From contig JAHIRF010000005.1 of NCBI GenBank assembly GCA_018818785.1, positions 310,001 to 374,000 of the forward strand: DNA of 64,000 nucleotides, read 5' to 3'. The notes under the pieces were generated by a model. That model was not told where the DNA came from. It did not search any database and saw only the letters and a program-made list of their open reading frames with translations. A program made the translations under genes and the position numbers. The DNA is from Thermoplasmatota archaeon (GTDB lineage: Archaea > Thermoplasmatota > Thermoplasmata > UBA10834). Positions 24,865-34,236 of the stretch are shown here, piece by piece (the stretch's first letter is position 1; every line of letters starts with the position of its first letter).

Positions 24865-24875
24865 GGTTTTATACC
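24865..24875. promoter_or_regulatory. Shared divergent TATA element, flippase and GT-C-like genes
   Basis: GGTTTTATACC reads as a TATA box on both strands. On the plus strand the GTG at 24896 is about 25 nt away, which gives a leaderless transcript. On the minus strand the ATG at 24823 is about 45 nt away. Confidence 0.5.
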
Positions 24876-24895
24876 GCCGAGGCTTAATTGGTCCC

Positions 24896-26731
24896 GTGTC
24901 CGTAGATTCCGTGACGCCAAATTCTCGGCGTTATCGCCGATCATTCATCCTCTTTCTGCTTGCATTTGTCATCATCCTGAATGTCGTGATTCGGTATCCC
25001 ATTTTTCACGCATCCCCACATGGTTCGGACACATACTTCACCCTTGAGCTTGCCAGGGCTATTGCCGAAGATGGCAGGGCAGGATGGATGCTCAGCCCGC
25101 TATCATATTTTGGGATGTATCCTCTATCCTACCCCGGCGGCACATCGTTCCTGTACGCAGATATCCAGCTGCTATCTGATGCAAATTGGAATTCCTTGCC
25201 ATGGATAATTAGCACATATTTCGGCGTCTTTCTCATTTTAGTTGGATTCATGTTCTTCAGATTATTTCACATAAGAGACGAAATATCTGTGTTAATGGCT
25301 GGGTTGATGGGTATATCCCCCTACTTCCTCTACCTCACTTTCAGCCAAGCTTCAGGGCGAGCATTCATACTGCCTCTATTCGTTCTTGCGTTGTATCTGA
25401 TATTCTGGGACAATCGTAATCGTTATACGCGTCTCTGCCTGTTCGTCATTTTCACTTTTGGGGCGATTACAATTCACCGCTCAAGCCTCATTGTATTCTT
25501 CGCTGAAGCAATCGCGATACTCGTTGTATCCTTGGTGCCAATACTCCCTGCCAAGCTTTCAAAAATAAGATACCCTGCATACATCACATATCTGATTTTC
25601 GGAGCCATGCTGCTGTTATGGCCTTACGTGCCAGGTCTCAGAGATATCATCAATTCCGTACCCGAAATGTCATCCACATATAGTATGGCTGAGTGGGAGT
25701 TCAAGACAGGATTCTTGTTGGAGGGCGAATCCGTTTGGATCCTTGTGGTGAATCTAGCCACGAATTATATCGGAAGCATGGGGATTATACTTATTCTGCT
25801 TCCCTTGGCATTCATCGCCCTTTTCCCTAGATTCAGACATATGCGTGAGAAAGATATCTTCATGCTTGCCATGCTAATCGTTCTGGCACCGTTCATTTGG
25901 AAGGCCCAGTATGTCCAACTCATATTCGTTCCATTCGCATATGCGATATGTGGCATGACTTTGCATAGATGGTCATATGTCGTATCGGCATTCCGTCATC
26001 TATGTCGAATATGTCGCATGCCTTCGCTCCGAACGAATGTCCGATTCCACGCCGCACGTCCACTTCTCTTGACGACGCTGATTATCTCGTCTTCGGCCTT
26101 CTCGCTGGTTCTCTTTGATCACAGATCAATAATGCCTGATAGTTACACGGGAGAGCGTAATTGGCCCAAAGATTCGGAGGTCAATATTGGTCTGTATCTC
26201 GGGGATGTCGATTGTGATGAATTCAATGCATTCGTATCTTATTCTGGCCTAGTGGATCGTCGAATTAGATGGTACTCCGGATTGGATTCTCCCGTGATTG
26301 ACTCCGTATGTCTTCTTGCGACAGGATATCTCGAAGTCGACAGGGACGGGTTTATCTTCAGCGCCAATGCAGAAGATGATTTCATCGAATTCATAATCTC
26401 GTTCTATAGATCAGACAAATACTACGAATTGAACGCTTCGATTCCGAACGCCAATCTCTTTCGTTTGAGTTGGGGCGACGTGTATGGGTTCCTGAGATTA
26501 TATTTCGAGGATCCATCAGATGCTGTGTTGTTCCCCCGAATCAGTACGAATGAAGCCGGAATAGGCATAGTCGTGGTATCCAATTCGCTTGACGAAAATA
26601 TCCGGAACCCATTTACCTGGGAAGGGCTGATGGTCAGTGAATTCCTTGATGAAGTGATTTCGGGGACATATTGCATCTATTCGAATGATGAATACCGTTC
26701 CTATCTGGCCGCATCCATGAAATCAGTTTGA
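24896..26731 (+). CDS. Large polytopic membrane protein, likely GT-C-type glycosyltransferase
   Basis: This 611-aa protein has an N-terminal half of about ten membrane helices and a C-terminal soluble region of about 200 residues (from LFDHRSIMPDSY) facing outward. In the first extracytoplasmic loop, just after helix 1, is an acidic site (HASPHGSDTYFTLELARAI), the position of the catalytic Asp in GT-C enzymes such as PMT, ArnT and STT3. No STT3 WWDYG-type motif is seen, so an oligosaccharyltransferase is not proven. GT-C enzymes use polyprenyl-phosphate sugars outside the membrane. A leaderless GTG start fits the TATA at 24865-24875. Function is inferred from topology and context. Confidence 0.6.
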   Translation: MSVDSVTPNSRRYRRSFILFLLAFVIILNVVIRYPIFHASPHGSDTYFTLELARAIAEDGRAGWMLSPLSYFGMYPLSYPGGTSFLYADIQLLSDANWNSLPWIISTYFGVFLILVGFMFFRLFHIRDEISVLMAGLMGISPYFLYLTFSQASGRAFILPLFVLALYLIFWDNRNRYTRLCLFVIFTFGAITIHRSSLIVFFAEAIAILVVSLVPILPAKLSKIRYPAYITYLIFGAMLLLWPYVPGLRDIINSVPEMSSTYSMAEWEFKTGFLLEGESVWILVVNLATNYIGSMGIILILLPLAFIALFPRFRHMREKDIFMLAMLIVLAPFIWKAQYVQLIFVPFAYAICGMTLHRWSYVVSAFRHLCRICRMPSLRTNVRFHAARPLLLTTLIISSSAFSLVLFDHRSIMPDSYTGERNWPKDSEVNIGLYLGDVDCDEFNAFVSYSGLVDRRIRWYSGLDSPVIDSVCLLATGYLEVDRDGFIFSANAEDDFIEFIISFYRSDKYYELNASIPNANLFRLSWGDVYGFLRLYFEDPSDAVLFPRISTNEAGIGIVVVSNSLDENIRNPFTWEGLMVSEFLDEVISGTYCIYSNDEYRSYLAASMKSV

Positions 26732-26764
26732 CTACTGATTCATTGGGTTCAATTGCCTTCGCTA

Positions 26765-27892
26765 TTAGTCGCCTGCCAGATGATTGATTATCTTTCTATA
26801 GGATTCTCTGAAATTCTCGATGTCATGATGCTTCTCGGCAAACTGTCTGGATGCCAACGAAACCGCATCCCTTTCATGTGGTGAGCTCTTCAGTGACTGA
26901 ACACATTTGATATATCCGTCCACATTCCGATCAGGAACGATATATTTCCTCAAGAGTTCATCCTTCTGGATATCAAGAGCCCCTCCGATGGGTGATGTAA
27001 TCACCGGTAATCCACATGCAAGTGCTTCGATTATTGTGAAGCTGCATCCTTCATAGAGTGTTGGAAGGACGAGCGCATCGCATGATTGGTAGAGTTCAAT
27101 CAATTGTTCTGCAGGCAGCCTTCCTACCACCACGGTTCCCTCTGGAACTTCTGAGACCTCTGTCCGCAGAATCAGTTGAGTATCATTGTTAAGCTTTGGT
27201 CTGAGCTCCCTAATGATCCATTCAACACCTTTTCTGGAACTGGGAGGCCCTACATAGAGTAGCAAGAATCGGTCGATGGGCAGCCCCAGCTTCTTTCGGA
27301 TGGATTCCTTATCCTGTACTGGCTTGAAGACTCTGAGGTCGACTGCATTCGGGACTATCGCATCGATTCTATGCCCATAATAGTCGGTTACTTCGTCGCC
27401 GGTGGCCTTGGAGACCGCAACCACAACCCTACCTTTGCCTGATTTCTTGTCCAAGAATGCGCCAACGGTACCGACCGCATAGTCCGTCAATCGTTTGGAT
27501 TCTTGATCCACATTCTTCGCTCTCCCAGCTTCGGATCCGTGATAGACAACCAATGATCTGGATCTCCTTGCATTCCAAGAGAAATATCCGTTGCAGATTA
27601 TGATGTCATCATCGCTACAGAGCCTATTAATCGTCCGGCCAATCTTGAACGCGCTCAATGGTCTCAATTTCCTGAGCAGCTCACTCTTGAAAACTTGAGT
27701 CGAATCGATCACCCTGACATCAAACCCTTCCTCTTTCAGGATGTCTGTGATCAAGTTTATGAATCGCTCGACGCCAGATCCTCTATCTGGTTCCAGGAAT
27801 GAACTGATCCAAACACAACTAGTGCATGAAGCTGCCTTTGCAGTCGGGATGTTCGACGCCATCAAATCGTTCTGTGATGCGCTACTCATCAA
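26765..27892 (-). CDS. Glycosyltransferase family 4 (GT-B fold), second copy
   Basis: This 375-aa protein has a GT4 architecture: an N-terminal domain with WISSFLEPDRGSGVERFINL (the glycine-rich loop of the acceptor domain) and a C-terminal domain with LLLYVGPPSSRKGVEWIIRE and CSFTIIEALACGLPVITSPIGG, carrying the E-x7-E-type ending. No membrane segment is present. About 25 residues precede the first strand (MMSSASQNDLMASNIPTAKAA), so the start may be later. It is convergent with the GT-C-like gene and faces away from the GT2 pair. It probably adds a sugar to a lipid-linked glycan on the cytoplasmic side. The sugar is not known. Confidence 0.85.
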   Translation of the reverse strand: MMSSASQNDLMASNIPTAKAASCTSCVWISSFLEPDRGSGVERFINLITDILKEEGFDVRVIDSTQVFKSELLRKLRPLSAFKIGRTINRLCSDDDIIICNGYFSWNARRSRSLVVYHGSEAGRAKNVDQESKRLTDYAVGTVGAFLDKKSGKGRVVVAVSKATGDEVTDYYGHRIDAIVPNAVDLRVFKPVQDKESIRKKLGLPIDRFLLLYVGPPSSRKGVEWIIRELRPKLNNDTQLILRTEVSEVPEGTVVVGRLPAEQLIELYQSCDALVLPTLYEGCSFTIIEALACGLPVITSPIGGALDIQKDELLRKYIVPDRNVDGYIKCVQSLKSSPHERDAVSLASRQFAEKHHDIENFRESYRKIINHLAGD

Positions 27893-27971
27893 TCAAACCT
27901 TCTATTACCTTGGGGGTGTACGATTGAGCCTCCATGATTTAGATGGTCAATATTGAAATATCTCGCTTCGG

Positions 27972-28904
27972 ATGCCTTATCCCAAGATGACGAAGAAAAT
28001 CTCGGTGATAATCCCATCCCTCGGTCGTTGGAATCGTCTGATCCAGTGCATCGAATCCATTCTCAAGCAGAAGAGGGAATATCCACTGGAGATCATCGTG
28101 ATATTGGATGGTGTGTCTTCAATCGAGGCCGAAGGTCGTCTCAGGTCTGCCATTAGTGGTGCTGGAGACATGATAATCGATGCCTCTCTGAATCGGCGCG
28201 GGTCTCCGAGAGCAAAAAATGATGGAGCTCGATTATCTACCGGGGATGTTCTGGTATTCGTCGACGATGACATAACTGCCGAAGCCGAATGGCTATCGAC
28301 AATAGTCGAGTCGATATCGGATGATGTTGTCGGCGTGGGCGGGGCAGAGAGAAAGCCGCAGCGGATTGATATCTTTCGCAATATTTGGTTCCGAGTCAAT
28401 GGAAATGTCACTGGCAAGGTGGGGTTCACCGGTCAGGTCATCTCAAATTTCACCCCGACAAAGTGCGAGCCCGAGCAAGTTGATTGTCTTGCTGGCTGCA
28501 ACATGGCGTTCTCTCGGGCTGCATTCGAGAACTGCAATGGCTTCGATGAATGCTATGGCGGGAATGCATACAGAGAGGAGACCGATTTATGTCTGAGAAT
28601 ATCTCGCTTTGGGAAATTGATCTTCCTTCCGAAAGCTGTCGTATTTCACCACGAAGAACCTTCTGGAGGAAATACTCCGAATTCAATCCGGGATTGGCAC
28701 TATTGGTATCACAGGAACAATACCTATTTCTTTATGAAGAACCTGAACGGTCATCGCCTGTCCAGGATATCGTTGCATATCTTGAACGAGATTCTCCTTG
28801 CGGTGGTGCGTATGATTGCAGGACGGACAATGTCTCCCATATCCACAATGTATCGTGGGTTCAAGGACGGCAAGGCTGTCTATAATCGAGATCCGGTCGG
28901 ATGA
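27972..28904 (+). CDS. Glycosyltransferase family 2 (GT-A fold)
   Basis: This 310-aa protein begins with the GT2 nucleotide-binding strand (KKISVIIPSLGRWNRLIQCI) and contains RRGSPRAKNDGARLSTGDVL, the metal-binding DxD-type site (VFVDDDIT), and the acceptor-side motif with the catalytic acidic residues (NAYREETDLCLRI). The C-terminal part is amphipathic without a clear membrane helix. GT2 enzymes act with inversion and use UDP-, GDP- or dTDP-sugars. The ATG at 27972 or, five codons in, at 27987 starts the protein. Its stop overlaps the ATG of the next gene by 4 nt (ATGA), so the two GT2 genes are translationally coupled. Confidence 0.88.
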   Translation: MPYPKMTKKISVIIPSLGRWNRLIQCIESILKQKREYPLEIIVILDGVSSIEAEGRLRSAISGAGDMIIDASLNRRGSPRAKNDGARLSTGDVLVFVDDDITAEAEWLSTIVESISDDVVGVGGAERKPQRIDIFRNIWFRVNGNVTGKVGFTGQVISNFTPTKCEPEQVDCLAGCNMAFSRAAFENCNGFDECYGGNAYREETDLCLRISRFGKLIFLPKAVVFHHEEPSGGNTPNSIRDWHYWYHRNNTYFFMKNLNGHRLSRISLHILNEILLAVVRMIAGRTMSPISTMYRGFKDGKAVYNRDPVG

Positions 28905-29845
28905 TATTTATGACTAAAACGATTGGCGATGACTGCTTCGAAAATGTAGATGTTACATTTTGTCTCGTTTCTCTCAACGAGGAGCGGTCCATTCGTGCTT
29001 CATTGGGTGCGATAATCCGCGAGAGCAAGGGTTTTGCAAGAGCGGAAATACTCGTGATGGCTGGCGGCACGGATGACACTTATGACATTGCAGTGTCCAT
29101 GTTGAGCGACGTCAAAGATGCCATCGTAATCGAGGATGCGGAACCAAAAGGCAAGCCCGCAGCGCTCAATACTCTTTTCTCTATGGCGCATGGCAAGATC
29201 CTGATCTTGTCCGATGGGGATGTAATCCTCGGAGCTGGCTCAGCCAGAAAACTCGTGGACTCCTTCAACAATGTGGGCATTGGATGCGCCAGTGGCCGCG
29301 TCATTGGAGCACAAGATAGACCCACTCCCGTTACCCGATCCTGCAGATTGATGAATGAAATGATGCATGCTGCCAGATCAAGGGACTTTGCTGACAGGGG
29401 CACAATCGAATTGGCCTCCGGCTACCTGATAGCCATAAGAAGAGAGCTAGTTCCCGTTCTCCCACACTCAATCAATTCTGATGACGGATTCTTGTCCCGA
29501 AGTGTCCGTTCACAGAAGAAGACTATCGTGTACGTTGAAGACGCGATCGTCACCATCAATTTCCCACTAACCATGCAGGATTTCATGAAGCAGAAGGTGC
29601 GCACACGGGTCGGTCATCTCGAATTGCGACGATGGTTCGATGCAGACGCCAATCGAAACATCTTCACTGAGATGAAGGAATATACTCGCGCTTTGAGATC
29701 GGGCACGATTTCGGATATCGATATCGTCTCAATCCTTGGAGCCACCGTGCTCTCAATTTCTGTATGGATTCTTGTATATCTCAGAATCCACGTTCCGTTT
29801 TTATTCGGACATAAGGTCTGGACTCCCGTGCTGTCTACGAAATAG
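28901..29845 (+). CDS. Glycosyltransferase family 2 with C-terminal membrane segment
   Basis: This 314-aa GT2 protein has the first strand VTFCLVSLNEERSIRASLGA, the substrate loop PKGKPAALNTLFSMAHGK, the metal site LILSDGDVILG and a later acceptor motif (NSDDGFLSRSVRSQKK). One membrane helix near the end (about 285-305, VSILGATVLSISVWILVYL) probably ties it to the membrane next to a lipid-linked substrate. It starts by an ATGA overlap with the preceding GT2 gene, and an 80-nt gap leads to the GT-C-like gene at 29925. The substrate is unknown. The general shape resembles processive or polyprenyl-phosphate-sugar-forming enzymes, but a single helix argues against a synthase of large polymers. 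Confidence 0.85.
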   Translation: MIFMTKTIGDDCFENVDVTFCLVSLNEERSIRASLGAIIRESKGFARAEILVMAGGTDDTYDIAVSMLSDVKDAIVIEDAEPKGKPAALNTLFSMAHGKILILSDGDVILGAGSARKLVDSFNNVGIGCASGRVIGAQDRPTPVTRSCRLMNEMMHAARSRDFADRGTIELASGYLIAIRRELVPVLPHSINSDDGFLSRSVRSQKKTIVYVEDAIVTINFPLTMQDFMKQKVRTRVGHLELRRWFDADANRNIFTEMKEYTRALRSGTISDIDIVSILGATVLSISVWILVYLRIHVPFLFGHKVWTPVLSTK

Positions 29846-29924
29846 TGATTCTGCACGGTGAAGCATCACTGGGCAGGTTCCCAAACTATTAATCTAGGGA
29901 TATCTTCAGGTCGAATGTCGAATC

Positions 29925-31607
29925 ATGGGTGTTAAGCACATTATGAGGTTTAGACTCCATTTCAGACGGGAGCATTCGATTCATTTCGGACTGCTCTTAG
30001 TCATAGCTCTCTTGGCCTTCTCGACTCGGATACTTCCAATTGCGATTTCTCCGCTTCCCTACAACAATGATGGTCTGACGGAGTGCAGGATTGCTCAAGA
30101 TATCGCGATTTCTGGAAATCTAGAATATGTCGAAGGCAGCTACTATGCTGATACTCACTCAATCATAACGCCAGCATACGATGTCTTACTCGCGTTCACA
30201 TCTCTGGTAATCGGTACGGAGACTTACGACATCGCGCAATTATCCGTCGGCATCTTTTCGATGGTCACTATCATATGCATCTATCTTCTGACTCTTGAAT
30301 TGACAGGGAGTCGAAAATCGGCTTTGATCAGCGCGTTATTCCTGGGTCTATTCGGAACGTTTGTCTATCTCACTGGTTCGACGTGGAAGGAATCCCTGGG
30401 AGTCGCATTACTGACCCTCTTCTATTATTCTTATGTCAAGCGAGCGGATAAGAGGATGCTGATTTTGGGCATATTAGTGCTTGGAATCCTTCCCTTTGTT
30501 CACCATCTGGTCACGATCATGGCCTACCTCTCTTTCGCCTTCTTCACATTATGGTCACTATTTTTCGCCTGGCGCAATAATATCGTTCGAACCCGTCATT
30601 GGGTCGATCTGGCCGTCTTGATGGCGATTTCCGCGATTGCTCTTGGCTATTATAAGTTGAAATCCCATGACAGGATCGTCTATTTTTCGGACCCTATCGG
30701 ATTGACCACGCTTCTCATATCATTCGCCGTCCTCTTCGCACTCGCATGCATCATCTTGTCTCAGAAGCGCCATGCTCGGATGACTTTTGCACCGATTCCA
30801 GCTATCGCAGTATTCGCACTCTTTGTCGTGGATTATGTGCACCCAATCTTTCCCTACACCTCCGGTTCCCCTGTGTATACTCTATTATTGGCAGGAGCTA
30901 TGTCAATAATGATCTCAGTAGCATGGTTCGGATTCGAGAACATCATCGAATCGAAATCAAGGTATCGGGCAATACCGCTGGGTCTTCTGCTCCCGACAAT
31001 GACCTTTCTCTTGTTTGCCGTACTCAAAGGTTTCAATACAACAAGTCATTGGATGCTCTATAGATCGTTTGACTTTGCAGATATCGGACTCGCAGTCGGA
31101 ATCGGACTCGCTCTCATGCATTTTGCACCACGACCACGCGTTCAGGTCTTACTCACGGTCATCGTATTGGTTCTTCTCGTCATCACGTTCCCATTCGGTT
31201 ACTTCACGAGCGAGTTAGTGGGCATTCGTCACGACACTCAGCAGTATGAGACCGATGCATTTGACTGGATTGCGGCGAATACGGATGGATTATATTCTGT
31301 GCAGACAGATGAACGCCTATCGTATGTCGCAATGGCTTGGAGCAATTTCGAGAAGATCCCATATCTCCCCAGTCGAATCTCGGGGGATGGATTGCTCGGC
31401 AAGGGTGCTTACTACGTCCTGGAGACCGAATGGACGACCATCGGTGTCAATGATTACCCGCGTGGCCATCCTGTCCTGGATCCGGTCGAAGTAAAGATGA
31501 TATTGGAGTCTTCGCAAGTATGTTATCTTGGCGGACCGTTTGATAACCAATTGGCATTCTTCTACACATCGACTGATGGCCAGGATGCAATCTTCGGATA
31601 CCACTGA
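29925..31607 (+). CDS. Large polytopic membrane protein, second GT-C-type candidate
   Basis: This 560-aa protein has a basic N terminus (MRFRLHFRREHS) followed by about 12 membrane helices and a C-terminal soluble part of about 120 residues outside. After helix 1 there is the acidic extracytoplasmic motif ISPLPYNNDGLTECRIAQDI, similar in place to the GSDTYFTLE motif of the other large protein at 24896. A repeated long loop contains GSTWKESLGVALLTL. This is the arrangement of GT-C transferases using polyprenyl-phosphate sugars. The protein could equally be a glycan polymerase of the Wzy type. The gene follows the GT2 pair in the same direction. No sequence motif fixes the reaction. Confidence 0.58.
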   Translation: MGVKHIMRFRLHFRREHSIHFGLLLVIALLAFSTRILPIAISPLPYNNDGLTECRIAQDIAISGNLEYVEGSYYADTHSIITPAYDVLLAFTSLVIGTETYDIAQLSVGIFSMVTIICIYLLTLELTGSRKSALISALFLGLFGTFVYLTGSTWKESLGVALLTLFYYSYVKRADKRMLILGILVLGILPFVHHLVTIMAYLSFAFFTLWSLFFAWRNNIVRTRHWVDLAVLMAISAIALGYYKLKSHDRIVYFSDPIGLTTLLISFAVLFALACIILSQKRHARMTFAPIPAIAVFALFVVDYVHPIFPYTSGSPVYTLLLAGAMSIMISVAWFGFENIIESKSRYRAIPLGLLLPTMTFLLFAVLKGFNTTSHWMLYRSFDFADIGLAVGIGLALMHFAPRPRVQVLLTVIVLVLLVITFPFGYFTSELVGIRHDTQQYETDAFDWIAANTDGLYSVQTDERLSYVAMAWSNFEKIPYLPSRISGDGLLGKGAYYVLETEWTTIGVNDYPRGHPVLDPVEVKMILESSQVCYLGGPFDNQLAFFYTSTDGQDAIFGYH

Positions 31608-31617
31608 CCCTATCGAA

Positions 31618-32580
31618 TCAGATGGAGAAATCAACGATTATAACTGTTGCACATGCGAGTGCCTCAATCAGCAGAATCATTCCTACGAGCCCATTCTCAG
31701 ACACTCTCATGCTTCGCATGATGATGTGAGTCAGAGACTCAACACGGCCATGATATTCCAGATGTCCATTATTCGCTGTGGAGCAATAGTTCTCCGCTCT
31801 GAATTTGCCTCTCATCTTCAGGAAGAACTCTACGATCATGGGCATGAATATTATGATTGTCTGTATGTATAGGCTGGAAAGCATTCCTGCAACCGCGATT
31901 GTTGCTCCCATGAACAACATGAGGGTGTCTCCTGGGAATATCTTGGCGGGGTATTTGTTGAACCACATGAATGCCACTAGGCACCCAAGGAGTGGGATGA
32001 GCAGGTAAACGCCGTCCAGATCATCGTGTGCGAATGCAAGTATCACGAGGGTTGAAGACATTATTATTCCGAGTCCTGTGCCGAGACCGTTGAATCCTTC
32101 GAGCATATTGCCTGCATTCGCAGCGCAGGTGATCGCGAAGGGCGCGGCGATGATCATCAACGGTCCAAAATCAAAGTCTCCTATGAATGGAAGGTTGATC
32201 GTAGGCTCTAAAGCTGCTCCAAGTGGAAGTGCGAGCAGGAACGGGAAGAACGCCTTCTGTCGTTGCCTTAGTTCAAAGAGGTCGTCCAGCATGCCTATGA
32301 ACGCGGCTCCGAGAACGACTGCGAGCGACACGTTCAGAAGCGAGACATTGGTGATGCCATCCACAGCGAGCAGGAGGCTCACACCTGCAAAGAAACCGAT
32401 GACAACGGCGATCCCGCCCATTTCGGCTACCTGCGGGGTGCCCGGTTTGTTGAGGTCTCTGCCGACGATGCCTCTGGCTTTCAACTTCGGCATCATCCAG
32501 GGTATGATGAGGAATGTCATCGCAAAAGCGATTGCGAAGGCTCCTATGTATGCGAACTCGTCAGCCAACTGAGTACCCAC
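31618..32580 (-). CDS. Polyprenyl-phosphate N-acetylhexosamine-1-phosphate transferase (AglH/WecA/MraY-like)
   Basis: This 320-aa protein of 10-11 helices belongs to the archaeal/eukaryotic-type branch of the polyprenyl-phosphate phosphosugar transferases. Motifs are PGTPQVAEMGGIAVVIGF, the acidic GMLDDLFELRQRQKAF, the archaeal/eukaryotic-type NAGNMLEGFNGLGTGLGI, and KIFPGDTLMLFMGAT. It transfers GlcNAc-1-P or a related phosphosugar from UDP-sugar to dolichyl phosphate, the first step of lipid-linked glycan synthesis. This fits the transferases and flippase just to its left. The GTG at 32580 is about 25 nt from a TATA-like GAAATATACC (32598-32607), giving a leaderless start. The exact sugar is inferred from family, not seen. 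Confidence 0.88.
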   Translation of the reverse strand: MGTQLADEFAYIGAFAIAFAMTFLIIPWMMPKLKARGIVGRDLNKPGTPQVAEMGGIAVVIGFFAGVSLLLAVDGITNVSLLNVSLAVVLGAAFIGMLDDLFELRQRQKAFFPFLLALPLGAALEPTINLPFIGDFDFGPLMIIAAPFAITCAANAGNMLEGFNGLGTGLGIIMSSTLVILAFAHDDLDGVYLLIPLLGCLVAFMWFNKYPAKIFPGDTLMLFMGATIAVAGMLSSLYIQTIIIFMPMIVEFFLKMRGKFRAENYCSTANNGHLEYHGRVESLTHIIMRSMRVSENGLVGMILLIEALACATVIIVDFSI

Positions 32581-32666
32581 CTGTCATCTACCGGGTATAT
32601 TTCATACTTTCCAGGTAACGATGTCTAAATAAATACATTCATGTCGCGCAGAATAGGTCATGACAA

Positions 32667-33338
32667 TCATCCCTGACTCTCAAGTTCCGCGGAACCTTCC
32701 ATGAGCCTTATCCTCTTGGTCGAATGAGATGCCAGACTGGGATCATGTGTAGCTAGCACTATCGTAGTACCGAACTCCTTCCTTGCCAATTGGAACATTT
32801 CGATCACATTCTCCGCGTTCTCGTCATCTAGGTTGCCTGTAGGCTCGTCCGCGAGTATTATTCTAGGGTTGTTCATCATGGCCCTCGCGATAGCCGTCCT
32901 CTGCGCCTCCCCTCCGCTGATTTTGTTCGCCCTCTCGTCGGCGATATCAGCTATGTCAAACTTCTCGAGCAGCTCCCCTACCCTGCCCGCATCCTTCTTC
33001 TTGGAGAATCTCAACGGGAGCTCCAGATTCTCCCTTACCGTGAGATCGAGGAGCAGGTTGTAATCTTGGAACACGAAGCCGATTTTCTCGAGGCGTAGGG
33101 TGGCGAGCGCGTCCTCGGTCAGTCCAATGATGCTCATGCCGTCTATCGCTATGTCACCCGATGAAGGTCTGTCGAGTCCGCCTATGATGTTCAACAGCGT
33201 GGTCTTCCCACATCCGGACTTTCCGTATACGGCCACGAAGTCCCTATCATCGACTAGAAAGGAGACACTGTTCAGGACCGGCTGTCTTCCGTCGTACGTC
33301 TTGACCAGGTCCTTGATCGCTATCACGGGTGGGGCCAT
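32667..33338 (-). CDS. ABC transporter ATP-binding protein (LolD/MacB type), no partner nearby
   Basis: This 223-aa ATPase has Walker A (AVYGKSGCGKTTLLNIIGG), the Q-loop (FVFQDYNLLLDLTV), the ABC signature in a slightly changed form (ISGGEAQRTAIARAM; the common form is LSGGQ/LSGGE), Walker B (RIILADEPTGNLD) and the H-loop (IVLATHDPSLA). The DEPTGNLD ending and overall length are typical of LolD, FtsE and MacB subunits, which drive mechanotransmission-type exporters. No FtsX-like permease gene is present in the window on either side, so it is an orphan here and must pair with a membrane subunit elsewhere. It is divergent from the TIM-barrel gene. Confidence 0.92.
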   Translation of the reverse strand: MAPPVIAIKDLVKTYDGRQPVLNSVSFLVDDRDFVAVYGKSGCGKTTLLNIIGGLDRPSSGDIAIDGMSIIGLTEDALATLRLEKIGFVFQDYNLLLDLTVRENLELPLRFSKKKDAGRVGELLEKFDIADIADERANKISGGEAQRTAIARAMMNNPRIILADEPTGNLDDENAENVIEMFQLARKEFGTTIVLATHDPSLASHSTKRIRLMEGSAELESQG

Positions 33339-33444
33339 CTACGCTCTTGGCTACCCTCGCCTGAGGTAATAATTGTTTCTGAAATCCCTGCTCCTCGGAT
33401 TGGTTTACATATTTTATAGTCCATCGCGCCCTTGGTTGTATTCG

Positions 33445-34236
33445 ATGCTTCGACTAGGCGCGATGGTCGGCTTGGATGATTTTTTCCGTATGAGAGTCCC
33501 TGACGCGGATTTCTCAGAACTGTTGTTGTTCAACGGGGATCTGCATATTATCGACGGACAGGTCGCGGATATGTGTTCCGCCACGCCTCGCATAGAGCTT
33601 GTACATGTCCAGGAATTCATGGAGTTCGAAGGGTCGGAGGTCATGGTCGATCTGTCATCCGAATCGGAGGCGGTAAGGGCGTCTTCCGTGGACATCGTAT
33701 GCAGGACCAGAGACGTCGCTGATTCGCTCGGTTGTAGGATGGTCGTCATACATCCTGGCGGCATCCACAGTTCGCGGGTCGATCGCTCGATTCTGCTGGA
33801 GAATCTGAAACGGTCATTAGCCGACCTCGGTCCTGAGAACCTCTTGCTCGAGAACATGCCCTGGTACTATTGGTACAGAAAGGAAGAACAGATGGTCTCT
33901 AACATCTGCGTTTCGATAGAGGACATGAAGCTCGTTCAGGACCTCGTCGACGGATTCACCCTCGACATGTGCCATGGATATCTCTCGCGTCCGGAAGGCG
34001 ATGAAGGATACAACAGACGATTCATCGAGACGTTTGGGCAGGATGTCTTGCACATACATGCCTCAGACGCGAAGGCGCCTGACCGTGAAGGTCTGCAGAT
34101 CGGAGAGGGTGAAGTGGACTTCTCCATTCTGGGCGGATCAGGGGTTCCAGTACTAGTCGAGATATGGAACGGTCACGTGAATGATGGGGAAGGGTTCAGA
34201 ATAGGAATAGAGCGCCTGCGTGAGATGTTCAGATGA
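33445..34236 (+). CDS. Xylose isomerase-like TIM-barrel protein (sugar phosphate isomerase/epimerase family)
   Basis: This protein is about 263 aa. Its core is a TIM barrel of the AP-endonuclease 2 family, with metal-ligand type motifs on successive strands: CRMVVIHPGG, NLLLENMPW (Glu ligand), FTLDMCHGYLS (Asp and His), DVLHIHASDA (His) and a late VLVEIWNGH (Glu). Members act as sugar isomerases or epimerases or as endonuclease IV relatives; this one lacks enough detail to pick. A longer frame is open to 33373, but a TATA-like TATTTTATA (about 33409-33417) lies in it, about 30 nt before the ATG at 33445. The shorter, nearly leaderless form is preferred. The gene is single. Confidence 0.8.
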   Translation: MLRLGAMVGLDDFFRMRVPDADFSELLLFNGDLHIIDGQVADMCSATPRIELVHVQEFMEFEGSEVMVDLSSESEAVRASSVDIVCRTRDVADSLGCRMVVIHPGGIHSSRVDRSILLENLKRSLADLGPENLLLENMPWYYWYRKEEQMVSNICVSIEDMKLVQDLVDGFTLDMCHGYLSRPEGDEGYNRRFIETFGQDVLHIHASDAKAPDREGLQIGEGEVDFSILGGSGVPVLVEIWNGHVNDGEGFRIGIERLREMFR

